Counted from the first letter of the stretch, positions 27,443 through 36,520 are shown. The stretch is 64,000 nt of DNA from Kutzneria viridogrisea (GCA_014138725.1 JACJID010000004.1:248001-312000); one strand, 5' to 3'. Program-made: numbers and translations. Notes: a model not told the origin generated them from the letters alone.

Positions 27443-28981
27443 TCAGTGCGCCTGGTGTGCGGCGCTCCAGCAGGCGTCCTGGCCGTGGCAGGCGGACATG
27501 GCCTGCAACGCGTTGTGCAGCATCGTCAACGTCGCTGCTGGGAGCTTGCTCGCGGTGTTGTGCAGCTCCGAGGGATCAGTGCGGCGGTCGTAGTACTCCT
27601 TGGCGCCACCGGTGTACTCGACGTAGGTGTAGTCGGCTGTGCGCAACGCCTGGTAGCTCGGCGGGTTGCCGCTGTTGGCCGCCGGGAAGTCCGGGTCCTC
27701 GGGGGTGGTGTCCGGCCCGTGGTGCTCCACCAGTGCGGCCGTGCGCCAGTCCGGTGGGCTCTGCCTCCTGAGCAACGGAACCAGGCTGTTACCGTCCACT
27801 GAGGATGGTGTGTCGGCCTTGCCCAGCTCCGCGAAGGTCGGGCGCAGGTCGATGTTCTCCACGGGAGCCGCCACCGTGCGCCCGGCCGGGATTCCCGGCC
27901 CGGAGACCACCAGCGGCACGCGCACGTCGGTGTCGAAGGCGGTCATCTTGCCGGGGGTGAGCCGGTACTCCCCCATGTGGTAGCCGTTGTCGGAGCTGAA
28001 CACGATCTCGGTGTTCCCGGCGACCCCCGCCTTGGACAGCGTGTCCTCGATCGAGGCGATCATCCGGTCCACCGACTGCACCGCCTGCACCCGCTTGCGG
28101 AAAGCGGTGTCGATCTTCTGCTTCTCCTTGTCGGTCAACGGGGTGCGGTCGGCGAGCCAGGCGGGGGCGTCGCTGGGCAGGGTGTCGTAGGCCGCGCCCT
28201 GCGGTGCCTTGAGCCCGGGGAAGGACGAGGCGTCCTGCGGCGCGGGGGTGTACGGGGCGTGCGGGGCGAAGCTGGCCACCTCGAGGAAGAACGGCGAGTG
28301 CGCCGTGGCCGAGGAGGTGATGAAGTCCGAGGCCTTGCCGCTGAGCACGTCGGTGAGGTAGTCCTTGGGCTGGGAACCGTGGTGCACGACCTTGTGGTTC
28401 TCGTTGAGGTCGTAGTCGAACTCCGGGTACCCGTTGCCCGCCACGTCCCACTCGTCCCAGCCCGGTGGCACGTAGTTGGCCTGGCCATCCACGGTGCCGC
28501 CCGGCTGGTAGCCGTTGAGGTACTTGCCCATCATGCCGGTGCGGTACCCGGCGTGCCGCAGGGAGGTCGCGGTGGTGTCGTTCTCCTCCCCCTTGCCGTT
28601 GAAGGTGCCGAACCCGCCGTCGTCACCGCCGTTGGTGTAGATCCCGGTGTTGTGCGGGAACCGGCCGGTGAAGATCGAGGACCGCGAGGGGCAGCACAGC
28701 GAGTCGGTGACCGTGTAGTTGCTGAAGGAGGTGCCCGCCTTGGCCAGTTCCTGCACGTGCGGCATGTACTGCACGAGATTGGTGGCCAGGTCGTCGGTGA
28801 GCACGAACACGATGTTGGGCTTGGCCTGCTCGGCCGACGGCGCGGCCTGCGCCCCGGGCAGGGCGCACGCGGCGGCCCCCAGGCCCACCGCGAGCACCAG
28901 CGCCGTCACCGCGGCGATCAGGCGGGTACGCCGGGGAGGCGCACCGCCCGCAACCGTCCAAGACCTTCCTCGAATGTCCAT
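27443..28981 (-). CDS. secreted type I sulfatase (formylglycine-dependent)
   Basis: 512 residues. An N-terminal signal/anchor follows an Arg-rich stretch (PPRRTRLIAAVTALVLAV); Cys39 could be lipidated but the lipobox is weak. Metal-binding Asp63-Asp64 occur in IVFVLTDDL. The formylglycine site is SLCCPSRSS: Cys96, Pro98 and Arg100 match CxPxR, and Cys96 would be oxidised by FGE. Late metal ligands are in FSSDNGYHMGEY. The substrate is a sulfate ester of unknown type; relatives act on glycans and sulfolipids, and some act as phosphonate or choline-sulfate hydrolases. The neighbouring carnitine-type operon is on the same strand but 46 bp upstream, with its own stop. Confidence 0.92.
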   Translation of the reverse strand: MDIRGRSWTVAGGAPPRRTRLIAAVTALVLAVGLGAAACALPGAQAAPSAEQAKPNIVFVLTDDLATNLVQYMPHVQELAKAGTSFSNYTVTDSLCCPSRSSIFTGRFPHNTGIYTNGGDDGGFGTFNGKGEENDTTATSLRHAGYRTGMMGKYLNGYQPGGTVDGQANYVPPGWDEWDVAGNGYPEFDYDLNENHKVVHHGSQPKDYLTDVLSGKASDFITSSATAHSPFFLEVASFAPHAPYTPAPQDASSFPGLKAPQGAAYDTLPSDAPAWLADRTPLTDKEKQKIDTAFRKRVQAVQSVDRMIASIEDTLSKAGVAGNTEIVFSSDNGYHMGEYRLTPGKMTAFDTDVRVPLVVSGPGIPAGRTVAAPVENIDLRPTFAELGKADTPSSVDGNSLVPLLRRQSPPDWRTAALVEHHGPDTTPEDPDFPAANSGNPPSYQALRTADYTYVEYTGGAKEYYDRRTDPSELHNTASKLPAATLTMLHNALQAMSACHGQDACWSAAHQAH

Positions 28982-29026
28982 GCCAGCGAAAGCTAGTGCC
29001 GCTGGCTGAAGGAGAGCTGATGGCGC

Positions 29027-30805
29027 TTACCCGGCGAGCAGGTCCTGCAACTGCTTGACGGCACGGGTGAGTTCGTCGGCGAAGCGGTGCATCTCCTCGG
29101 CGACGTGCCGCGGCGTGCTCAGGTAGAGGTTCCAGCGGTCGGGCAGCAGCACGTAGGCGACCCCGATGCACTGCGGGCTGGTCGAACCGAACCCGAAGTA
29201 CTGGATGTTGTTGGACGGCGCGGAACTGGTGCTCAGGTAGTCGTCGCGCATGACCAGCCAGCCCGGCGAGCTGTACAGGGCCGGTGCCTGCTGCACGCCA
29301 CGGCGCTTCTGGATCAGTTGCAGCTCCCACAGGTGCTGCTCCGGCGCGTCGCCCGCCTGGCATTCCTTCGCCCGCGCCACGTGCTTGGCCGCCGCAGCCC
29401 GCAGCGCCTCCCGCCGCGCGTCGGCGGAGCGGTCCGGGTCGTCCATGGCCGCGACGAACGCCAGCACCTCGGGGGTGACCACACGCATCGCCTCGGTGCG
29501 GCCGTTGCGGTACTGCCGGGTCGCGATGGACTCGTAGGTCGCGCCGGTCAGTCCCTTGGCCCGCTTGTGCGCGAGCTGGTAGGCCATCTGCGCGAAGGCG
29601 TCCGGCGACATCCCGAGCTGCTTGGCGCGGTTGGCGCCGAAGTCGAACGACACGGTCTTCGTGGCCGTCGCGTCCGCGTACGCGGCGAAGGACTTGCCCG
29701 CCTCACGGGCGTCCTCGCGCAGCGCGTCGTCCACTGTGAACTCGACCGGCGCGAACGCCGGGACCCCGCTGGCCGCCTCGCGCGCGGACCGCTGCCCGCT
29801 CAGCAGCGCGTCGGTGAACGCGAGGATCGTGGTCCCGTCCAGCTCGCAGTGCTCGACGTTGATCCCCGCGTTGCCGTCCTGGAACACGACGAACGAGACG
29901 GCCTTGTCGAACCACCGGTTCCCGCTGTCGCCGTGCAGCAGTTCGTCGCACGCCTGCTGGGTGTCCGCGGGCGCGAAGTCCTCAAGGCACAGGCAGAACA
30001 ACGCCGTCTCGATGGTGTCGAGCGCATCGGCGTTGCCCGCGGCCAGCAAGGCCGCCCTGCTCGAGGCCCAGTCCGCGCGCGCCTTGGTCGTGAAGTGCCC
30101 GGCCGCTGCCGCGCGGTCCTCGACGACCTGGCCCGACTCCTGGATCGCGCGCAGCCCGGCCGCGATCTGCTCCGGGGTGTGCGGGCGTCCCACCGGGTCC
30201 AGCACCTCCATCCGGAACGGCGTGTCCCGGAAGAACACCACGATGTGCCGCGCGCCCGAGGGACCCGGCCAGTCCTCGCGGTACGGGGTGCGCGCGGTGT
30301 CCAGCACCTGGCCCGGAATCCGCGTCGCGGAGAACAGGAACTTGTGCTGCACCATCGATTGCGGCTGTCCGCGCAGGACCACCGGGGCGAGCAGTTCCTC
30401 GTCCAGCTTGAGCTTGTGGTCGACAGCGGAGGCGACCAGCTCGGCCGCGCGCTCGACCTGTCCGAGCGGGGACTGCTTGAACAGGAAGAAGAAGTTGGCG
30501 TTGAGCGCGATCCGGTCCCTGCGGCCGAGGTAGCGGTACGGCCAGAACGTGTCCAGCCAGCTGTGCACACCCGCGGACCGGTCGTAGGCCTCCAGCGCGG
30601 ACTGGAGTTCATGGGCTGGGCTGTCCGGCGCCAGGAAGTCCGCGACGGCCGCTTCGGTCTCCGCCAGCTGCTCAGGGGTCAGCAGCGGGGCGCACCACTC
30701 CAGGAAGCGGCGGCAGGTGTCCTCGAGCGTGGGCAACGGGACCCGGGGCAGTCCCTCCTCGTTGCCGAAGGTGCGGGTGGACCACTCCGGACTGCTCACG
30801 GTCAT
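29027..30805 (-). CDS. choline/carnitine O-acyltransferase family enzyme
   Basis: 592 residues, full length for the family. Family hallmarks are present: catalytic His319 in GINVEHCELDGT, the TYESIATRQYRNGRTEAMR block (423-441) that contacts CoA and carnitine, and the Ser-Thr-Ser motif 525-527 in DDYLSTSSAPSNN. Enzymes with these motifs move acyl groups between CoA and the hydroxyl of carnitine or choline. They are standard in eukaryotes and uncommon in bacteria. There is no targeting sequence, so it is cytosolic. Its ATG overlaps the stop of the methyltransferase by 4 nt. With an oxygenase and a methyltransferase upstream, I infer it acylates a hydroxylated, probably N-methylated amino acid. 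Confidence 0.93.
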   Translation of the reverse strand: MTVSSPEWSTRTFGNEEGLPRVPLPTLEDTCRRFLEWCAPLLTPEQLAETEAAVADFLAPDSPAHELQSALEAYDRSAGVHSWLDTFWPYRYLGRRDRIALNANFFFLFKQSPLGQVERAAELVASAVDHKLKLDEELLAPVVLRGQPQSMVQHKFLFSATRIPGQVLDTARTPYREDWPGPSGARHIVVFFRDTPFRMEVLDPVGRPHTPEQIAAGLRAIQESGQVVEDRAAAAGHFTTKARADWASSRAALLAAGNADALDTIETALFCLCLEDFAPADTQQACDELLHGDSGNRWFDKAVSFVVFQDGNAGINVEHCELDGTTILAFTDALLSGQRSAREAASGVPAFAPVEFTVDDALREDAREAGKSFAAYADATATKTVSFDFGANRAKQLGMSPDAFAQMAYQLAHKRAKGLTGATYESIATRQYRNGRTEAMRVVTPEVLAFVAAMDDPDRSADARREALRAAAAKHVARAKECQAGDAPEQHLWELQLIQKRRGVQQAPALYSSPGWLVMRDDYLSTSSAPSNNIQYFGFGSTSPQCIGVAYVLLPDRWNLYLSTPRHVAEEMHRFADELTRAVKQLQDLLAG

Positions 30806-31644
30806 CCTCGTTCTCGAAGGGTGCTCAGGGCGGACTCCAGCCCGGTGGCGGCGCCGTGCGGCCAGGACAGGTGGAGCTGGGCGTACAGCCAGCCCTCCGT
30901 CTCCAGCCCCTGCGGATCCACCCCGGCTGTGGACAGCGTGTCCAGGATCTGCGCCTGTTCCTCCGCGGAGGCGAAGCGGCGCTGCTTGAACACGCCGTGG
31001 ATGCTAGCGGTCTGGTATCCCAGTTCGGCCAGGCCCTCCGCCACCGGTTCGTAGGGGAACATCCGCAGCACGAAGTGCGCCATCCACGGCCGTGCGCCGC
31101 GTGCGATGCGGGTCAGCGTCTTCTCGGTGACGTACCCGACGCAGCCGGTGGACACGACGAGGTCGACCTCGTCCAGGAGGTCCTGCTGCTCGGGGTCCGG
31201 TTCGTTGGCTTCGAGGTCGGCTGGGATCGTCTCGTCGAGAAAACCCGCGGCGTGCGCGTACTCCAGCGCCGGTACCGAGGCGTCGAGGCCGACGAACCGC
31301 ACGCCGGTGGCCCCGCCGTTGGACCGCACCAGCTGGCGGTCGCGCGCGAGCAGCTCCTCGTGGTCCAGCGAATCCGCTTCGCCGTAGTGCTCGAACAGTT
31401 CGTCCATCGTCGTGTCGCACCGGTTCAGCACCCCGTTGACCCCGTAGGAGCACCCGACGTCGAGCACGGTCGGTTCGGCGACCTGCTGGTCCTCGCGGTA
31501 GCTCTCGATCAGCGTGCTGAAGTACGGCTTGGCCAGTTGCGGGATCTGGTAGTCGAGCCCGCGCAGGGTGCCGAAGAACGCGCGGGGATCGGGTGCGGTG
31601 TAGATGTCGTCGAAGGAGATCTTGCCGGTCTGGTCCAAGGGCAC
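30802..31644 (-). CDS. class I SAM-dependent methyltransferase
   Basis: 280 residues. Motif I is VLDVGCSYGVNG (about 60-71), followed by VRFVGLDAS (ribose-binding acidic strand) and VDLVVSTGCVGYV as the motif IV strand. A long helical N-terminal stretch (IYTAPDPRAFFGTLRGLDYQ) probably closes over the substrate. It shows neither the EgtD nor the trimethyllysine SET-type pattern. Second gene of a three-gene operon: 15 nt after the oxygenase and overlapping the acyltransferase by 4 nt. A natural guess is methylation of an amine, or of the oxygenase product, to give a betaine; an O-methyltransferase is equally possible from sequence alone. Confidence 0.88.
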   Translation of the reverse strand: MPLDQTGKISFDDIYTAPDPRAFFGTLRGLDYQIPQLAKPYFSTLIESYREDQQVAEPTVLDVGCSYGVNGVLNRCDTTMDELFEHYGEADSLDHEELLARDRQLVRSNGGATGVRFVGLDASVPALEYAHAAGFLDETIPADLEANEPDPEQQDLLDEVDLVVSTGCVGYVTEKTLTRIARGARPWMAHFVLRMFPYEPVAEGLAELGYQTASIHGVFKQRRFASAEEQAQILDTLSTAGVDPQGLETEGWLYAQLHLSWPHGAATGLESALSTLRERG

Positions 31645-31659
31645 GGGCTGGCTCCTGAC

Positions 31660-32517
31660 TCAGTCGAGCAATGCGTCGCCACGGACGGATCCGGCCAGGT
31701 GTGCGGGCAGCACCCGGCCGAACAGCTGTCTCGTGCGCTCCGGGCTGCCCACCACGCCGGGGCGCTCGCTGTAGGCGAAGATCGCCGAATGGCGGGCGAG
31801 CGCACCGTGCACCGCCGTGACCCGGTGCAGCGAGTACCGGCCGAGGAACAGCTGGAGATCGCCGGGGCGCAGGTCGAGCTGGCGCACGAGGTCGCTCTTT
31901 CCGGCCAGCGCCGCCCGGACCGCGTCCAGGTTCTCGTCGGTGGCCGACCGGATGTTCGGGCAGTACTCGAACCGCCCGCCGCCCCCGGCCTCCTGGGTGA
32001 GCATGCTGACGGTGAACTCGTTGGTGTCGAAGTGCCACGGGTGCGCGCGGCCCGGCTCGATCACGTTGAGCGTGAGCCCGGACAGCGGGTCGGCGAGTTC
32101 GTGCAGCGCGGGCTGGCTGAAGCAGTCGGCGACGAACCGCTGGAACACCGGGCTGGTGTAGAGCTGCTGGATGATCGCGGTCGCCGGGATGTGGTCGCGC
32201 GCCACGAAGGCGTTGCCGCGCTCCATGATCGTGCGACCGGGGTGGTCCTCGGGCAGCGGGGTGTCCAGCGCGATGTTGTACGCGTTGACCCGTTCCACCT
32301 TGGCGTAGGCGTGCGGCGCGAAGGCCGCGCACTCGGTGCGCAGCAGGTCCTGGAACTGCGGGCGCATGAAGTCCCTCAGCACGCTGCACCCGAGCTCGCG
32401 CAGTTCGGCTCTGCTGCGGTCGACGATTTCCCGCCACGCCGCGCTGCCCACCTCGGTGAGCGGATATCTGTCGGTGTCGAGGAAATCGAGGGCGGTCACG
32501 GCGTCAGCAGTGCTCAT
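31660..32517 (-). CDS. Fe(II)/2-oxoglutarate oxygenase, BesD/HalD (ArpA)-like, hydroxylase type
   Basis: 285 residues. The iron triad is His162-x-Asp164 (HPWHFDTNEFTVSMLTQ) and His231 (GRYSLHRVTAV), with Arg242 as the likely 2-oxoglutarate ligand. The whole C-terminal half follows the pattern of the BesD/HalD amino-acid halogenase family. Halogenases of that family have Gly in place of the Asp to leave room for chloride; here the Asp is present, so hydroxylation is predicted. Known relatives act on free amino acids such as lysine. First gene of the operon, transcribed away from the rifamycin-resistance genes. ATG 32517 lies after a poor ribosome site (CGAGAGGACGTCG). Confidence 0.9.
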   Translation of the reverse strand: MSTADAVTALDFLDTDRYPLTEVGSAAWREIVDRSRAELRELGCSVLRDFMRPQFQDLLRTECAAFAPHAYAKVERVNAYNIALDTPLPEDHPGRTIMERGNAFVARDHIPATAIIQQLYTSPVFQRFVADCFSQPALHELADPLSGLTLNVIEPGRAHPWHFDTNEFTVSMLTQEAGGGGRFEYCPNIRSATDENLDAVRAALAGKSDLVRQLDLRPGDLQLFLGRYSLHRVTAVHGALARHSAIFAYSERPGVVGSPERTRQLFGRVLPAHLAGSVRGDALLD

Positions 32518-32561
32518 CGACGTCCTCTCGCGAGGTGAAGCAGCAGCGCTTTCCCTGATCG

Positions 32562-32903
32562 TCAGAAAACGTTTAGCACATGATCATCCTGGCAGCCCTG
32601 GAGTTGTGATCGGTCGCACACGGCAACTGTTTTGGAAATCAGCGCGCGGGGAGCTCGCTGGCGGCGCTGTGTGGACGGTGCCCTCAGAATGGGCGATGAG
32701 GAACAGTGGACAGCCCGGTGTCGCGCAGCAGGAAAGGAGATCAGCTCCTGACCGCCCGCCGGGCTGTGCGCGTTGGCCGTGGCGAGCCCGCCGAAATCCA
32801 GAAGCAGCAAGGAATTGTCACCTTCGTACAAGGCGGACCCGTCCCCGCACTCCCCTGAGGCCGTCAAGTCATCGGCCACGCCCAGGTTCGAGCCGTCCGG
32901 CAT
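32562..32903 (-). CDS. doubtful small ORF or gene remnant in divergent region
   Basis: 113 codons. The first 60 residues (MPDGSNLGVADDLTASGECG...) look protein-like, and the frame stays open upstream for another 22 codons (WAASFPIPGTPVALTS) without a start before a TAA. The remainder is Arg/Ser/Cys-rich and unconvincing. It could be the remnant of a gene whose 5' end was lost or frameshifted. No family recognised and no ribosome site. Confidence 0.25.
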   Translation of the reverse strand: MPDGSNLGVADDLTASGECGDGSALYEGDNSLLLLDFGGLATANAHSPAGGQELISFPAARHRAVHCSSSPILRAPSTQRRQRAPRALISKTVAVCDRSQLQGCQDDHVLNVF

Positions 32904-32983
32904 CGAGGTGAGCGCGACTGGTGTGCCCGGGATCGGAAAGGAGGCTGCCCACTCCCCTCCATGTTCAACTTATAGCGCACCGG

Positions 32984-33002
32984 GGGGCTTGCGGCAAGGC
33001 CC
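32984..33002 (+). promoter_or_regulatory. rifamycin-associated element (RAE)
   Basis: GGGGCTTGCGGCAAGGCCC is identical to the 19-bp RAE described upstream of rifamycin-inactivating enzymes (phosphotransferase, monooxygenase, glycosyltransferase) and of helR in actinomycetes. It ends 60 bp before the glycosyltransferase start. TTGCGG inside it (32989-32994) could be a -35 paired with CAGAAT at 33014-33019 (19-nt spacer); alternatively TATAGC at 32971 is the -10. Confidence 0.9.
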
Positions 33003-33062
33003 CGGTGATGCCTCAGAATCCTCGGGCCAAGGCCACAACCTGCGGAAACTGGGGGTAGCGGA

Positions 33063-34298
33063 GTGCGGGTGCTGTTGTCGACGTACGGATCACGGGGGGA
33101 CGTCGAGCCGCTGGTGGGTCTCGCGGTGCGCCTGATGGAACTCGGCGCGCAGGTGCGGGTGTGCGCGCCGCCGGACGAGGACTTCGCGCGGCGGCTGGCC
33201 GGTATCGGGGTGCCGCTGGTGCCGGTGGGCCCCTCGGCGCGCGAGCTGACCCTCGCGGCACCGCCACCATCCTCCCTGTCCCAGCGCGCGGCCAAGTTGA
33301 TCGCCGACCAGTTCGAGGCGGTCACCGCGGCGGCCGAGGGCTGCGACCTGCTGGTGGCGACCGGCATGCTGCCGGCCGTGGCCGGTGCCCTGTCGGTGGC
33401 CGAGAAGCTGGACCTCCGATCGGTGTTCGTGGCCTTCCAGAAGATCGTCCTGCCCTCGCCGCACCACCCGCCGCTGGCCTACCCCGGCCACCCGCTGCCG
33501 CCGGGGATCACCGACAACCGCGTGCTGTGGGATCTGGACGTCCAGGTCACGACCGCGCTGTTCGGCGAGGCGCTCAACACCAACCGGGTGTCCTTCGGCC
33601 TGCCCCCGGTGGCCGGGGTTCGCGACTACGTCCTCGGCGACCGGCCGTGGCTGGCGACGGATCCGGTCCTGGACCCGTGGCAGGAGACGGCGGAACTCGA
33701 CGTGGTGCAGACCGGCGCGTGGCTGCTGCCCGACACTCGCCCGCTCCCGGAGGACCTGGTGGCCTTCCTGGACGCGGGCGCGCCACCGGTGTACGTGGGC
33801 TTCGGCAGCATGCCCATGCACAGCTCGACCGACCCGGCCCGGGTGGCCATCGAGGCGGTCCACGCGCAGGGCCGTCGCGTGCTCGTGTCCCGAGGCTGGG
33901 CCGAGCTGGCCCAGATCGACGGACAGGACGACTGCTTCGCCGTCGGCGAGATGAACCACCAGGCGCTGTTCCGCCGGGTGGCCGCCGTGGTGCACCACGG
34001 CGGCGCGGGCACCACGACCACGGCCGCCCAGGCAGGTGCCGCCCAGGTGGTGGTCCCCCAGGCGGGTGATCAGCCGTACTGGGCGGGTCGGGTGGCCGAG
34101 TTGGGCATCGGCGCGGCGCACGACGGGCCGATCCCGGGCTTCGAGTCCCTGTCGGCCGCGCTCCGGACGGCCCTGACCCCGCAGACCCGCGCGCGAGCGG
34201 CCGCCGTGGCCGGGATGATCCGTACCGACGGGGCCGTGGTCGCCGCGCAACTGCTGCTCGACATGCACAACCGAGAGAAGCCACCAGTGCCCGCGTGA
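33063..34298 (+). CDS. rgt: GT1 glycosyltransferase, probable rifamycin glycosyltransferase
   Basis: 411 residues from GTG 33063. GT-B fold of the MurG/vancomycin-GtfB/macrolide type: N-terminal acceptor domain from VLLSTYGSRGDVEPLVGLA, and a C-terminal nucleotide-sugar domain with VYVGFGSMP, VHHGGAGTTTTAAQAG and VVVPQAGDQPYWAGRV. No membrane segment. Members transfer a hexose from UDP- or dTDP-sugar to small molecules. The perfect RAE upstream and the HelD-type gene downstream make rifamycin the likely acceptor: Rgt enzymes glucosylate the C23 hydroxyl and inactivate the drug. From sequence alone it could also be a GT1 for another natural product. The stop is 53 bp before the helR start. Confidence 0.85.
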   Translation: MRVLLSTYGSRGDVEPLVGLAVRLMELGAQVRVCAPPDEDFARRLAGIGVPLVPVGPSARELTLAAPPPSSLSQRAAKLIADQFEAVTAAAEGCDLLVATGMLPAVAGALSVAEKLDLRSVFVAFQKIVLPSPHHPPLAYPGHPLPPGITDNRVLWDLDVQVTTALFGEALNTNRVSFGLPPVAGVRDYVLGDRPWLATDPVLDPWQETAELDVVQTGAWLLPDTRPLPEDLVAFLDAGAPPVYVGFGSMPMHSSTDPARVAIEAVHAQGRRVLVSRGWAELAQIDGQDDCFAVGEMNHQALFRRVAAVVHHGGAGTTTTAAQAGAAQVVVPQAGDQPYWAGRVAELGIGAAHDGPIPGFESLSAALRTALTPQTRARAAAVAGMIRTDGAVVAAQLLLDMHNREKPPVPA

Positions 34299-34351
34299 AC
34301 CGCGCGGGAAGGTCCAGACCTTGCCGATCAGCTAGCCGCCGTGAGGGGAAT

Positions 34352-36520
34352 GTGTCAGCTCAGGGGTACGAAGAGGAATTGCGGTCCGAACGCGGTTACG
34401 TGGCCGGGCTCTACGCGCGGCTGGACGCCGAGCGCGCGCGGGTCAAGCGCGGGTACACCGCGGCGCTGGCGGGAAACGGCGGGACGCTGCTGGAACGTGA
34501 CGACGAGGTGCGCACGCTGGCCCGGGAGGTGCGGCGGCTGGACGTGGCCGACGACGGGCTGTGCTTCGGCCGGTTGGACACCATCTCGGGCGAGCACTCC
34601 TACATCGGCCGGATCGGCCTGTTCGACGAGCAGAACGAGTACGAGCCGGTGCTGCTGGACTGGCGGGCACCGGCCTCGCGCGCGTTCTACGTGGCCACCG
34701 GCGCGAACCCGGAGAACATGCGTCGGCGCCGCCAGTTCCACACCCGCGGGCGCCAGGTGCTCGACTTCACCGACGAGGTGCTCGGCCGTCCCGGCGAGGG
34801 CGAGCGCGGGGACGCGGCCCTGCTCGCGGCGGTCAACGCGCCGCGCGGGGACGGGATGCGCGACATCGTGGCGACGATCCAGGCCGAGCAGGACAGGATC
34901 ATCCGACTGGACCACCCCGGGGTGCTGGTCATCGAGGGCGGACCGGGCACCGGCAAGACCGTGGTGGCCCTGCACCGGGTCGCGTACCTGCTCTACACCC
35001 AGCGGGAGCGGATGGAGCGGCACGGGGTGCTCGTGGTCGGGCCCAACCCCGCGTTCCTGAACCACATCAGCCGCGTCCTGCCCTCGCTGGGCGAGTCCAA
35101 CGTGGTGTTCACGACCACCGGCGACCTCGTGCCCGGCCTGCACGTCACCGCCGAGGACACCCCGGAGGCCGCGCGGCTCAAGGGTTCGCTGAAGATCCTC
35201 GACGTGCTCGCGGCGGCGATCGCCGACCGGCAGCGGCTGCCGGAGGACCCGCTGCCGATCGAGTTGGCGGGCATCCCGCTGCGGATCGACGCCGCGACCG
35301 CGGAGTGGGCCAGGGACGAGGCACGGGCGAGCGGGCAGCCGCACAACGACGCGCGCTCGGTGTTCACGGAGATCATCACCTACGTGCTCACCGAACGGGC
35401 GATAGGCCGGATCGGCAAGGGCTGGCTGACCAGATCGGACCGCGACGCGTGGGAGAAGATGCGAGCGGACCTGCTCAAGGACCTCGCGGAGGACGAGAGG
35501 TTCACCGCGGCGCTCGACGAGCTCTGGCCGGTGCTGACGCCGCAATCCCTGTTGGCGCCGCTGTACACCTCTCGTGAACGGCTGCGCGCGGCAGGCGCCG
35601 ACGAGGCGCTGTGGCGCGCCGAAGGCGAGGCCTGGACGGTGTCGGACGTGCCGCTGCTCGACGAACTGGTCGAACTGCTGGGCCGCGACAAGTCGGTCGA
35701 CCAGGCTGCCGAGCAGGAGCGCAAGGCCGAGGCCGAGTACGCCGCCCGCGTGATGGACAGCCTCGTCAAGCGCGAGGACATGATGGACGACGAGGACCAC
35801 CTGTTCGCCCACGACCTGATCCAGGCCGATGAACTGGCCGACCGCTTCCTGGAACGCGACACCAGGGAACTGGCCGAACGCGCCGCCGCGGACCGGGAGT
35901 GGACCTACCGGCACGTCGTGGTCGACGAGGCCCAGGAACTGTCCGAAATGGACTGGCGGGTGCTGATGCGGCGCTGCCCCGGCCGGTCCTTCACGGTGGT
36001 CGGCGACCTCGCCCAGCGCCGGTCGGCGGCCGGGGCGGCCTCCTGGGACAGCATGCTGGAGCCCTACGTGCCCGGCCGCTGGGCCTACCGGTCGCTGTCG
36101 GTGAACTACCGCACCCCTGCGGAGATCATGACCGTGGCCGCCGCGGTGCTCGCCGAGTTCGCGCCCGAGGTCCAGGCACCGGAGTCGGTCCGCGCCTGCG
36201 GGGTCCAGCCCTGGTCCAGGCGGGTCACCGAGGAGGAACTGCCCGCTGCCATCGAGGAGTTCGTCCGGGCCGAAGCCGGTCGCGAGGGCACCAGCATCGT
36301 GATCGGGCCAGCCGGTGTGCCGGGCACGGTGCCGGCCTCGGAGACCAAGGGCCTGGAGTTCGACGCCGTCCTGGTCGTGGACCCGGAACGGATCCTCGCC
36401 GAGGGTCCGCGCGGCGCGGCCGAACTCTACGTGGCGCTCACCCGCGCCACCCAGCGCCTGGGCGTCCTGCACCAGGGCCCGTTGCCGGAAGTCCTCACCG
36501 GACTCGCCGAGACCGCGTAG
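34352..36520 (+). CDS. helR: HelD-family RNA-polymerase recycling ATPase, probable HelR
   Basis: 722 residues from GTG 34352 (GAGGGGAA before it). An N-terminal coiled-coil arm (about 5-65; ERGYVAGLYARLDAERARVK) would enter the secondary channel of RNA polymerase. UvrD-like ATPase motifs follow: Walker A GGPGTGKT at 196-203, Walker B VVVDEAQELSEMDW, motif III VVGDLAQRRS, motif V ETKGLEFDAVLVVDP and motif VI YVALTRATQRL. HelD proteins release stalled polymerase from DNA. The HelR branch, induced through an RAE, displaces rifamycin from polymerase and gives tolerance. The RAE two genes' distance upstream and co-direction with the glycosyltransferase support HelR over housekeeping HelD. Confidence 0.9.
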   Translation: MSAQGYEEELRSERGYVAGLYARLDAERARVKRGYTAALAGNGGTLLERDDEVRTLAREVRRLDVADDGLCFGRLDTISGEHSYIGRIGLFDEQNEYEPVLLDWRAPASRAFYVATGANPENMRRRRQFHTRGRQVLDFTDEVLGRPGEGERGDAALLAAVNAPRGDGMRDIVATIQAEQDRIIRLDHPGVLVIEGGPGTGKTVVALHRVAYLLYTQRERMERHGVLVVGPNPAFLNHISRVLPSLGESNVVFTTTGDLVPGLHVTAEDTPEAARLKGSLKILDVLAAAIADRQRLPEDPLPIELAGIPLRIDAATAEWARDEARASGQPHNDARSVFTEIITYVLTERAIGRIGKGWLTRSDRDAWEKMRADLLKDLAEDERFTAALDELWPVLTPQSLLAPLYTSRERLRAAGADEALWRAEGEAWTVSDVPLLDELVELLGRDKSVDQAAEQERKAEAEYAARVMDSLVKREDMMDDEDHLFAHDLIQADELADRFLERDTRELAERAAADREWTYRHVVVDEAQELSEMDWRVLMRRCPGRSFTVVGDLAQRRSAAGAASWDSMLEPYVPGRWAYRSLSVNYRTPAEIMTVAAAVLAEFAPEVQAPESVRACGVQPWSRRVTEEELPAAIEEFVRAEAGREGTSIVIGPAGVPGTVPASETKGLEFDAVLVVDPERILAEGPRGAAELYVALTRATQRLGVLHQGPLPEVLTGLAETA

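Larger units (their letters stand above)
32518..33062. other. 545-bp divergent intergenic region
   Basis: Separates the oxygenase operon (minus) from the glycosyltransferase/helR operon (plus). The part next to the oxygenase (32550-32640) is locally AT-rich. It contains one reading frame of doubtful status (32562-32903, minus) and, at 32984-33002, the rifamycin-associated element. A -10-like TATAGC lies at 32971-32976. Confidence 0.6.

Noticed and set aside
31660-32517. Assignment of the oxygenase as a radical halogenase
   Set aside because: Family resemblance is to BesD/HalD, but the iron motif is HFD; halogenases need Gly or Ala at the Asp position.
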